Part shown: positions 1-10,776 of the stretch, one piece after another
Position numbering within the stretch: the first letter of the stretch is position 1
Layout of the letters: every line of letters begins with the position of its first letter
Assembly (NCBI GenBank): GCA_016801845.1
Contig: CM028912.1
Location: 20,148,001-20,212,000 of the forward strand
DNA: 64,000 bases
Direction: 5' to 3'
From: Polydactylus sextarius
Lineage: Eukaryota; Chordata; Actinopteri; Polynemidae
The notes under the pieces: generated by a model
Told to the model about the DNA's origin: nothing
Seen by the model: only the letters and a program-made list of their open reading frames with translations
Databases searched by the model: none
Position numbers and translations under genes: made by a program

Positions 1-3000
1 GCCATTATTCATAAAACTAAGTGTTATGGGCAGTGGGTGTGGTTCTGTTATAGATTAATCTGAAAATATTTATTTCTTGCTGCTAAATCCAGTTTATTAT
101 CACAGGAATAATGTATCATGAATAAGATGCATTATTACAGTGGGAACAGCATCTGTGAAGGCAAAATCTCTGATGGCAGAGCTGACCGTGAGTTTTTCTA
201 CCAATTTTCAGCAGGCTCAGTTTTTCACAGATGTGTTCATGTTGGATGCACAGCTGCACTTTATAGCAGAAATGGCGCAAGATGATCAGGATCATTTTCA
301 TCCCCGCTGACCGCTGCAGGAACACATGTGCTTTTCACTTCATCAAAAATAATAACTTCATCAGCCTGCCAAAGAAAGAGAGAAAGAGTAGGGAGATTTT
401 TTTTCCCCACGCAACAAAGGGCTTAGTCAGCCTGAGCTGAGCTGAGATCAGTGTTACACAGCTCTGATGCGCTCTCTACAGGGGAGGAAGTAGTTTGTCA
501 AACACACACAGAGAAAGACAGATAACATTTTTGTCCAGCATACATATGGAGTTTTTCAGTAAGAAAGAATTCCGGAATTATGAGGATACAAAATAATTCA
601 CCCAACATGTTTAAATGCTGTGAAGTCAATACTAAAGGGAAGAGCACTGTTTTATGATTAATACCCTTTATGTAAAAATGGTCACATTATAATTAATTAT
701 CATGTAACCATTTTTGTCATGCAATTAGATAAGTGGTAATGCAGCAAACTACATGAAAAAACCAAAACCAGCTCAGTGCTCTTGGGGACTGTGTTCAGCT
801 CCTGATTAACATACAATTGATAACTTTTTTGAACAATTCAACAGAATCGAAAACATAAATACAACAACCAAATACATTCACAAGCATCTCTGTTTAGTTG
901 AAAGGGGCATGTCCTCTCCTGAATACACACCTATGTTTGGTTCACACAGCTCACTTTCACTACAATATGCTGTGCAAAGGACACACTTACCACCAAAATG
1001 ACCTGTTGACCCCCCAAAAGAAGACCTCGTGAAGATTGCTTTCAGCCATATGTTGCAGTGCCACATATACTTAGGGCTAACATCTGACTTAACCCATCTT
1101 GACTGACAAGGCAGTAAAACAGAAACCCTGCATGCTAATAGCCAAACTGTTTTATTTATACTGGGGACAGAGGAAATGGCAATGGCTTTCACAGGCTAGG
1201 CTTCTCTCCTATGAACCTGCACTGATACCATGCACATTCAGCTACTGTTATTACTTGGTGCACTTTTACAACAGTGCATTTTGTGTGCAGGTTTGTATAG
1301 AATACCATTAGCTAAATAAGAGAACAGAACAGAAGGGACAGCGTTGCTCTGTTGACCATCCCAGCATCAGATGACACCACAAGCCAGTGTCCATCATCCA
1401 GGTATGAGGAAGCTCTTCCTCATGGTGACCCATTCACTTGGACGCACCAACCCAATGGTAATTCAGACATGTTACGTTTGCATTTTAGATGTCAGGATAA
1501 CCACCTCTGATGCTCTAATGCTTTATGAGATAAATTCAGGTTTGTTTGAACATGAGTTTTCTGAAAAGTCACCAGTTATTAAAAATGTTTTTTTTTTATT
1601 TAAAAAATATATTCCATGTGCTAAACTGCATTAAGTGCTGAGTGTTTTTCAAACAACCCGAAGGTTTTATCATTTCTGAGCCTGTGGCGCCCTCTCATGT
1701 ATGATACAAGACACAACACAGAACTACAAGCAAATCTTATGTGTGTTATCTCTTGTTATAATTTTATCACTGACTATAAAACAGTTTACCCCAGTGAACT
1801 TTGGACACTGCTATTTAGAGCAGTGGTATGTTTGGAAATATGGGAAACAGGGTCGGTCAGAGAACAGGAAGAATGTCTGCTGGCATCTGGTGGGCAGTTA
1901 GAATCATGACAGCTTCAACTAGAAAACTTTATTAGATCTTTATTAGAGAGGAAAGGTAATGAATATATCTCCATATCTGTTTTTCATGGAATGCACAAGA
2001 ATGTTTGATCACAATCAAAGTATTGTGCTGAACAAAGTATTGTTTTACATACTGACACATATAAGAGATAAGTTCATGAATAAACAGACAAAAAAATAAT
2101 AATAGTTAATATCTTAAATCAAAAGCACAAGATGATGTTCATAGAGCATATTAGCTTTGTCATTAATAGAATGTCGAAAGAAACACTATTTTAATTCACA
2201 CATAATCTTCACATTTATAATGCAGGCTGTCAAATGTGAGATTTTCATTTTCATTTTTCAAAAATATCAACAATTTATAAAAAAAAAAAAAAAAAAAAAA
2301 CAATATACTATGACATGTTACATGACAAACCACCTGCAACAACTTTCCTTAACAAAAATGAAGAGTATTAATGATGTAATGATTGATACAAATACAAACA
2401 GAAAAATGCATTAAACCATCGAAACTAAAAATCTACAACTCAATCCATTCAAACATCAGTGGAACATGCCAAAAATGATAGTGGCATTTTTTGTCAAACA
2501 ATTTTATGATGAAAACAGCTGAATTGTGACTTTTTATAACAGTACCCTATTCACAATAACAGCTACAAGCTACAAATACAACTTAATAACTTAAACTTAC
2601 TTAAACTTACTTACTTATAACTTAAAAGACTTTTTTAAAAGATTTGATTTTTAAGGTTGTCCTTGACAAATATTTTTCTTTAAAAATTGTATCAATAATG
2701 TAATAAGACTTTCTTTAAATAAAAAATCAACAAAAGATCAGACTAAAAAGACAGCAAAAACAAAACAAAAAACAATGAATACTAATCCAGTGTTTCCCAA
2801 CCTTTACCCCTTTAGCCACACACAGCACATATTTTACATTAGAAAAATCCCATGGCACACCACAAAAAATGTCACAATGTGACAAAAATACATTTTTAGT
2901 AATTAAGTAAAATAAAATTAAGTTGCTAAATAACACATTTTCTCATTTTAAGCAGAACAGTACAAAAGGAAATAGTGGTACTTCTTGTTAAACGTTAGAT

Positions 3001-3331
3001 GATTTCATTATAAAATGACAAAATCTTAATCTTAATTTTTCAAACTTGACTTCTATCCATAGTAACATTGTTGCAGTATAACTTTTAAATGAAAGACCTT
3101 TTTAAACAGTTTGATTCTATGGTTATACATGACTTTACCTTGACCTGTTTTCCTTTATGCTGTCTAGAGGCTAAGACACAAAGAGTAAAAATTACAACAA
3201 AGCATCAGCATTAAATATCATGCAACTCAATCGATTTTCATATTATATATAAAAAAGAGATCCAGAATAATTAACAATACTAAGACCAGTGCTTTAATAT
3301 TTAGCCAGTTCAGTGCTTAACATAGTGCTTT
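1..3331. other. Flank downstream of SAMD9-like gene 1; no gene seen
   Basis: I see no coding exon with family resemblance here; all open frames are short. The part adjoining the SAMD9-like stop codon is probably 3' UTR. On the minus strand an ATTAAA-type signal lies at 3293-3298 and AATAAA signals at 1928-1933 and 1939-1944, so a short or a roughly 1.4 kb UTR are both possible. A 22-base A tract lies at 2279-2300. The stretch 2787-2885 (phrases such as tgtttcccaacc and atggcacacc) resembles a common dispersed vertebrate repeat, family not assigned. Confidence 0.5.
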
Positions 3332-6300
3332 TCAGGGTGGAGTAATGTCAAGTGCAAGAGGGCCTTTGATTGAAAAACCAATAAAAAATGACACTTTGGA
3401 CCCCTCAGAGTGTCCACTAAGCTGACATCGAAACATTGGAGTGACTTCGACCTTCAGATCTGAAGTATCTGCCAGTATTGAGTCTTTCCTCACCTGTCCT
3501 GTGACCCTGCAAAGCAGCTCCTCCACCTTCCTCTCTTTCCAGATTTTGCCATTTTCCCACATAGAAGCAAACTGTTCCTGCTCAGCCATGATGGCTCTTT
3601 TGATTTCTCCAAGAGGTACCAGCCGTTCATAGCCATGCTTCTTCCCCAAGAAAAAATGGATAGTGGGCCTTTTACCATTGTAAACTTCCCTCATCTCTGC
3701 ATAATAAAAGGTTTTAATTTGTGAGATGTACTGTCCCAGACTTCTACATCCTGGCTGTCGCTGCTGTGGCCACAACAGCACAACTGCAATAAAGAGCATT
3801 GGCAAAGTATCATTTAAGGGTATTGGCTCTCGCAAAACCTTGTGAAGGAGATTCATTAGTTCTGGGTATGGCAAAATATGTTGTGATTCTAGTTTGATTC
3901 GACTCAGAACAACATTGACATAGATGGAGTTGATTTTCTCCCTCACAGTTGGGTTGTGATCTGCTGCACAAACAAAAGCATTGTGTCTGGCAATCGTCTC
4001 CATTTTTTCAGCTGGGATGCCATTTGAGAGGTAACTCAGAATCCCAGAGAAGTTATCAGCTTTTTGTTTCTCCAGGAATTGTTTTGCCTCATGTAGTTTC
4101 ATCTTCACATTCAAGGCTTTACTCTTCCATTGAGCTTTGGATTCTGTCTTGCAGAAAAGCTTGGCGTAGTTTATGAAACATCTCAGAAGCTCATTTTGAG
4201 CTACTTGTTCACGACTGTCTTTAATTCCGAATCTTGAGCCCAAGTTCACATAAAAATTGTCAAGGAAATCAAAGTTAAGTTTCATTCTGTATCTAAGGTT
4301 GTAAAGTAAATCATCAAACTCTCTGAGAATCATGTAGTATCGTCTATGTTTGTTATGTCTTTGATCATTTTTCTCTACATCTTGAATTTTCATTTCTCCA
4401 GAGAGAACTTGGCTCATTATGTCATGGCGAACATTGTCCTTCGAAAATATGGGAGTTTTTTCCAGCATGTGAATGACCAGCACTCCCACCTGAATTTCTC
4501 CCAGGTACCCTGCTGTGTTGAAAGGACAGTTGTCCACCTTGTTTGTTTTTGTCTTGTTTGATCGCTGGCTTGACTCCCTCTTTGCTAGACTCTGTGTTTC
4601 CTTGAATGCATCTATTGCTGACTGAGCCATTTTGAGAAATATCTCCAGTTTTTCAGGACTAATGAGATCTCCCTCATGTTTTGCAATGGCATTCTTCAGC
4701 TCATGCTTGATAACCTGTGCTGATGTGTCAGCAATATACGAGTTGTCTTTGGAGAGATGTTTTGCTTTCCCTGCCCAAATTTTTGCCTGTGAGAAATCTT
4801 TCTTTTTTAAGTAACAATACCTGGCAAGTAACTGAGAGACAACAGCATCTTCCTCATATCTTTTTGAACCATTTTTCAGCACCATCTCCTCCAGTCCCGG
4901 AGTTTCATTTGCAATGTCTTGAATTAGAGGAGAGAAATGTGATTCCTCCTGCAGTGAATGATTTCTCTTTACCAAAATTAGGTAAACATCTTGCAGGAGT
5001 TTGTCCCTACCTTGTGTGCTTTCATAAAGCTCACCTGTGGTCAGAAGAAGGTCAGCAATATCAGCTTTGGTCATGTTGTGTGTTGCTTTAAGTTCCTGTA
5101 AACATTGCTTTGCAAAACTGAAATGGATCATTTTCACAGCTTTGAATACTACCTTACCCTCAACCGAGCAGGTGGTAATCAAAGTGGAAAATTTTCCAAA
5201 TCCTTCTTCAACTTTGATGGTTCCACAAAATGGTTTTGGTTGAAGACCAAGATATTCCTCACACAGAGATATGGAGAGAGAGGCACCCCTGCAGTATACA
5301 TTCAACAAAGCTAAAACAGCCAGGAGTTTTGCATGTTTCTGATTCTTGCTGAAGCTCCTCAAAGTGTTGTGAACAACTCCCTCAACATACTGCGGGGTAG
5401 GTGGTTTCATGATCATGAAACCATAGAAAGTTTCAGTATTCTTATGTGTTTTCTCTATTTCTTTGAGTTTTTCCTCAAACAGTTTCTTCTCTTTCTCAGA
5501 GAGTTTGTTTCCAATGTATACAGTGTCTGACGTTGGTTCATTCAATCCAAAGGACTCTGATCTCATACAGTTCAGAAGCAATACCTGGGCAGATTTAGAC
5601 TGAAAGGCCTTCTTTGCGCATTCTTTTTCAATCAGTTGCTGCAAGTCAAAGACTTTGTCTCTGTCATCAAAGTCATCTATCATCAGCAAAACAGGAAGCC
5701 TTGGTAATTGCTCCTCACAGTCATATGTTAAAAGTTTGACCACTTGATCAGCTACTTCAGCAAAGTCTGCATTATTGTTTTTAAGGACAGCACAACGGAA
5801 TTTGTCCCGAAGAGCCCATAAAGTATGCATGGCCAAGGTAGTCCCACCACATCCAGGTACATGGATGAGGTTGAACAATACACAGGCTTTTCTCAGGGAG
5901 CACAAATCTGGTATGACTGTGTTCATGATGTAGTCAAACATGTCTCGTTTGATGAATGGCGTGGAACCCGGCTGCTCTGAAAAATGGAAATTCCACCATG
6001 ACACTTTTCCTCCTCTATAAAAGGTCTCTTCAACTGCAATTTTGTCCTCGTTTCCACCTTCACATTGGTTAACACACAGGACCTCTAATGTTTTCAAGCT
6101 ACGCTCCATTTTCTTCTCCACAGGCACTTTGCTTCCCCCACCACAGGGTAGGAAACGGATGGATCTTCGGTTTTTTGACCAAAGACTAAGGATAGTGCCA
6201 TTGATTTCATTAAAACTGAGCTCATATATACATCTATCAGAGATGTTAACTCCATACCGAGCCTCAATCAAGTCCCTCCAAGAGGTAAATGCTTTTTCAT

Positions 6301-8186
6301 TGTCACATATACAGAGGATTTGCTGTGTCCCTCTAAGCTCCTGGCAGAATGTACTGAAAGTTTCAACAAGTGGGTCTTTCTCATCACTCACTGTTGACCA
6401 AAGTAAGAAAATGACAAGGAATCTCTTGTTAGGAAGAACATCTTTCCGACACAGGAAAGAAATTACATCTCGAACCGAAGCTCCCTTGTCCATCAGCCAA
6501 TGGTCTATGTCTGAGGGTGCCACTTCCTCTATACCTCCATTGCAGAAAATCCAACTGGTGTTTCGAGTTAATTCTAGCTTGTTTGCAATGTCCTCTGCTC
6601 GTTCTGTGATTTTATACTGCTCTGGTAAATGGACATTGACTGTATTCTGCTGTTGAAAGTGCCATTGTAATCCATTATTTGCTGATTCTGGATCAAAGTC
6701 CAAAACTGCTGTTGGGTCAAGTTCTACAAGAAATTCCAGTGATTTACACTGGCTTGGATGTGCTTTGTTAGTTACTATCACATAACTCTCAAAGTGTGAC
6801 CTCTCTAAAGAGAGAGATCCACCAGTTATCATCTGACACAATCTAGAGCCCTGGGTGCTACTTTTTATTGTACTGAGGTGTTTTTCTTCAGCTTCTTTTC
6901 TGAGTTGTGATCGTTGTTCCATATTGTCAATAAATAGCCCGTACCTCTTCATAGATTTGTCATCAGTGGTTGGTACATTAAGATTACAGCTGCTACCACC
7001 ATGGCGGACTAAGAATTGTTTTGTGACAGTTTCTTTATCTTTTGCTTTTTTCTTGGCTTTTCTGTCCATATTAAAAGTATGGTAGAAGTTTTCTTTACAT
7101 ACTGTAGAGTCAGGAACTATGTCTACTTCTATCACACATTTGTTTGAAGTTGTTGAATTCCGATTCAGTATCCCAACAAATCGGACTGGTTTAATGCAAA
7201 ATTGAGCAGCCTCTTTGTGTTTGTGCTCAAAACAACAATCAATGGCAGATCTTAATGCCTTTTCATAAGCCTCTCTGTTCTCAACAACCACCCCCAGCAC
7301 TTCACCATGCATGTAGTCTGGCTTGTCCCCTATTCCAAAATGTATAGTGCCGTTGGTGCGGCTATTCATACAGGCAGCAGCAAAGCGAATAACATCATAA
7401 GTAAATTTTCCTAATTTATCTTCCTCAGTACAATTGGTTGTGTTGACAAAAGCTTTATACTCATGGCAGGGTTCAATCAAGTCTGAGGCACTTGATTCTA
7501 TAGTATCAAGAATGCTGCTCTCCATGTATCTGTATGGATCGTGGTACCTACAAAATGGATAAGGCTTGCGTGGTCCGGGTTGATTTGTAGAGACTTTTGG
7601 ACCCTCTTTCTTTGATTCCAATACCTCATCTCTGGCATGAATGATAAGTTTTGCTGGTCCATAAGTCACACCCATTGTGGTCAAGTCTTTTGTATCTAAA
7701 CACAAAAGACTACGCCCACTAATGTCCTCCTTAAACAGTATTTCTGCTGCAGGTTCACCCACAGCATCCAACTTGAGAGCCCATTCCCTCACTTGATGTT
7801 TACTCCATTGACTGATGTCAGGTGGCAAGTCTTCTGCCTGACTCAAAAAGAAAAGTTGTTAGTTTTCTTCATTTTCAATTTATATTACTTTTTTTATATT
7901 TTTATATTTATATTACCGTACTTATCCAAACATGATCATTTTACATCATGATCATATTTTGTACTTAGTATTCAGATTTTGTGTATCACATTGGTCATAT
8001 TTAGTACTAAATAATTAGTTGTGTTACTGAAAAATGATTTGAGTGGTTCAATACATAGCAGACAAATGTGATGTTAATTTGATGACCTCATCTTTGAACA
8101 CATGTGAAACTAAAGACAGTTTAATAGTGTAGGAGCATCTGCCCCTAAAAACTGTTATTTACCTTCATTTTGCTTGGATCTGTCAT
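3332..8186 (-). CDS. SAMD9/SAMD9L-like antiviral protein, intact (copy 1)
   Basis: Predicted CDS joins 8163-8186 to 3332-7837 (minus strand), 1509 aa. The long frame has no ATG at its 5' end; it opens in a polypyrimidine/AG acceptor, and splicing the upstream exon (donor gtaaat at 8162) to the cag ending at 7838 keeps frame and supplies ATG, giving a start MTDPSKMK then AEDLPPDI. Domains in order (approximate residues): SAM 10-80; AlbA_2/Schlafen-like about 125-260 with MNSRTNGTIHFGI; SIR2-like about 330-560; P-loop NTPase with Walker A HVPGCGGTTLAM near 668 and Walker B VLLMIDDFDD near 724; TPR-like helical region about 1000-1330; C-terminal OB-fold ending FFIGFSIKGPLALDI. Family knowledge: cytoplasmic interferon-linked restriction factors that inhibit translation; the AlbA_2 domain of human SAMD9 acts as a tRNA nuclease. 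Length is close to the human proteins (about 1580-1590 aa). Most of the coding sequence is one exon, as in mammals. SAMD9 versus SAMD9L cannot be decided, since fish copies are lineage expansions. Confidence 0.93.
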
Positions 8187-10335
8187 CACAGTGCTGAACT
8201 CTTCTTCCCAAGGGGAACTTCTTCAATCATGCTACAGAAATAATGTAAAACTTAAATTAACATCAGATAACTAAATATTGCACTGATAGCAACTTGACAT
8301 AGGATATATTTCAACTTTTACCTTTACGCTTACTGGTCATCCAAGATGACTGGGTCATTTTTCAAATTTTGAACAATTAAAGCTACAAAAGAAAATAAAC
8401 ATATTGATTAACTGATGCACAAAACAAATGCTGAACCTCAACACACTGACCAATTAAATTATCTGTAAATCTGACAATAAAAAACTAAAAATTGACTTCT
8501 ATTGACATCTCATTATGACTAATATAAATACTAGTATTAGGTACAAATCCTTTGAGTTACTGAGCATGCTAGCTTACAAACAGAGCTTTCTGTTTCTGTT
8601 TTTGATTGTCTGCCAGTATAAACTGGGTGGGTATTGCATAATCAAACCAGACACATGCCAAGACTGTGCAAGAATATGAGCGCTGCATGTTGCTGCAAAT
8701 TCATATCTTATTGTGGAAACCTAACACTACTTTTTCAGGCCTCTTGCAACAGCATTTAATAGTTATAGTAGGCGCCTCTAAAGATATATGGCTGGGAAAG
8801 GATGAAGAGTTTGGAGTAGAGGAAACTATCCAAGCAAGCAGTCAAAAATGACAGAGTTATGCTTTTTTTGAGTGTATAATTTATTGAGTTTTGTTTTTGT
8901 TTTGATTTTGTTTGTGTGGTACATGTGATCACACCAAGACAAATTCCTATCAACTGTTGTTGAAATGGCTACACTAAACTTGAACTTGAACTTGAGGGAG
9001 TTATCAGTAATTGGTCTGTTTTTCTCTTTGGGTTGAAACTGGAACTGTAAATACTAGATAGTGATAGTAGTGTGTGGTTTGTGGTAATTGTGACTGTGGT
9101 GAAAGTCATGACGCAGTAAGCTGAGTCAGCTTTGAGTTAAAATTCAGTGGACATATAGCATTTTAGCACATAAAAAGTATTTACCCCTTGGAAGTTTTAA
9201 TATTATTATTTTTGTAATTCAGTCACGATCAATATAGTCTGTCATGTCAGCAAGAAAGAAATAAAACAAAGTAAAGGTAAAAACATATATACAAAGCTGG
9301 AGATGTAGTATTGGGCAGCTCTTATATACTTAGTATACAAAGTATGCAAAATATCTCCCATCTCAGCTGCTGAGGTGTTTAACTCTTTACACCTATGACT
9401 AGGTGTGATGGTCACCCTCTTCACTCAGTGTGGATAGCCTCTAGGCAAATTTGTACATATTGTGTTCAGTGACTTGATATTAATATTGTAGCCAGGATTA
9501 GTGATTAACCAAAACCCATAGCCTACAGACACAGGTATGTTTATAATACATTCTCTGATACATGATCACTGCACTCAGGTAATCTCCATTTTACTTTGAG
9601 ACAAATATAATGTATTCACTAAATCTCTCAAGCCATTTTAAAGGGGTGAAAATTTAGGATATCATCAGTTTCACAACATATATTTTTAATTAACTGACAT
9701 TACTTCGTAGAAATCAAAGTTAATTCTAACATTAATGTGAAACAGAATTTTATTTGATCAGGTGTTAAGTATGCACCCCCACCCCAAACATTATGAGAAG
9801 GTTTCTGCTTCAAGTTAAACTGAAGACTGTAATCAATGGTTAAAACCGTCCATACTGGAAAATTAGTACATGAAATATGAAGGAAATCTTCCAGAATTAA
9901 ATAAATTATAAATAAAGTAGCCTACTATATTCAACACAGACGTTGACTTGAATAAAACATGAACATGACTTTGAATAAAACCAGGAAGAAGCGTTCATTT
10001 AACTGTGAAATTGTTAAAGTCAAAGTCACAAAACTGTGAAAGTCGTGTTCCCAGTAGCGTCTAAATTGCACAAACTGTGTACAACAGAAGATCGCGACAC
10101 AAGCGGAATAAACGTTATATATGAATAAATAAATTAATAAATAAATAAACACAAAAAAATCCATTTCATTTCCTGTATACTACATCGATGGGAATGAATG
10201 TTCCATCACGCTTTTGAAATAAAAAGACAATAAAGAAATACAAACTTACCAAATATACTTCACTCATCCGAAACAAATTTCAGTATAATCTTTTTCCGTC
10301 AAGGTAATGGGTCTTCAAACAAAGACAATGACAGA
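8163..10335 (-). promoter_or_regulatory. 5' leader exons of SAMD9-like copy 1 with three uORFs
   Basis: Predicted leader exons on the minus strand: about 10335-10250 (donor gtaagttt), 8382-8334 (acceptor tttgtag, donor gtaagcg) and 8231-8163 (acceptor tctgtag). Spliced in this order they carry three uORFs. The first, ATG at 10267, encodes MSEVYLL and stops two codons into the next exon. The second, ATG at 8358, encodes MTQSSWMTT. The third, ATG at 8230, has 14 codons and its TGA (8188-8186) overlaps the main ATG (8186-8184) as TGATG. Exon boundaries are predicted from splice consensus only. Introns 7838-8162, 8232-8333 and 8383-10249 show no other coding signal; 8860-8990 resembles the 3' tail of a fish retroposon. 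Confidence 0.6.
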
Positions 10336-10360
10336 CACACAGAGGTCTGAGGACCGAGAG

Positions 10361-10420
10361 ATAAATAGGTGATCACTGGCGGAAGGTCTGTGTCGGTTCA
10401 GACTCAAAGGAAACGAAACC
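10361..10420 (-). promoter_or_regulatory. Putative interferon-responsive core promoter of SAMD9-like copy 1
   Basis: GGAAACGAAACC at 10409-10420 (minus strand GGTTTCGTTTCC) contains the IRF core AANNGAAA. About 40 bases downstream on the minus strand is a TATA-like CTATTTAT (10361-10368), which would place initiation near 10330-10335, just before the predicted leader exon. The GAAA repeats are spaced by one base rather than the two of a classical ISRE, so binding is inferred, not certain. Confidence 0.5.
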
Positions 10421-10436
10421 ATAAGCAACACTGTGT

Positions 10437-10481
10437 GTGTGCGTGCGTGCGTGCGTGCGTGCGTGTGCGCGCACATGCACG
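10437..10481. repeat. (TGCG/TGTG)n simple repeat
   Basis: Short alternating purine-pyrimidine stretch of tgtg and tgcg units, a potential Z-DNA former next to the putative promoter. Confidence 0.8.
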
Positions 10482-10657
10482 CATTAGTTTTGATTTACAA
10501 CAATGCACCTTTCAGCCTTCCTTCTTTCACAGTAAATACAGAAGAGAAATAACTTGTTCCTGTTGTTGTTCTGTTATTTTAACCTTTGATAGTTGTTCTG
10601 AACTGAAGTACAATTATAATACATTCTCAAGATGACAGGTCTGCTGAGTGATTCTGA

Positions 10658-10669
10658 GGAAGCGAAACC
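10658..10669 (-). promoter_or_regulatory. Second IRF-type site upstream of SAMD9-like copy 1
   Basis: GGAAGCGAAACC, again containing AANNGAAA with the same 12-base architecture as the proximal site, lies about 240 bases further upstream. The two sites flank a short TGCG repeat and end just before the (TG)n tract. Confidence 0.4.
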
Positions 10670-10685
10670 TAAGTAAAATGTGTGT

Positions 10686-10690
<5 letters not shown>

Positions 10691-10773
<83 letters not shown>
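10691..10773. repeat. (TG)n microsatellite
   Basis: About 41 uninterrupted TG units (83 bp). Open frames through it that encode His-Thr repeats are artefacts. Confidence 0.98.

Positions 10774-10776
<3 letters not shown>

Noticed and set aside
6042..6656. 204-codon open frame antisense to the SAMD9-like exon
   Set aside because: It is a shadow of the sense coding frame; the second copy shows a similar antisense phrase only because the sense sequences are homologous.
7838..7846. TTG start of the long SAMD9-like frame (and GTG start at 18301 in copy 2)
   Set aside because: Both lie at or after consensus splice acceptors, and upstream exons supply in-frame ATGs.
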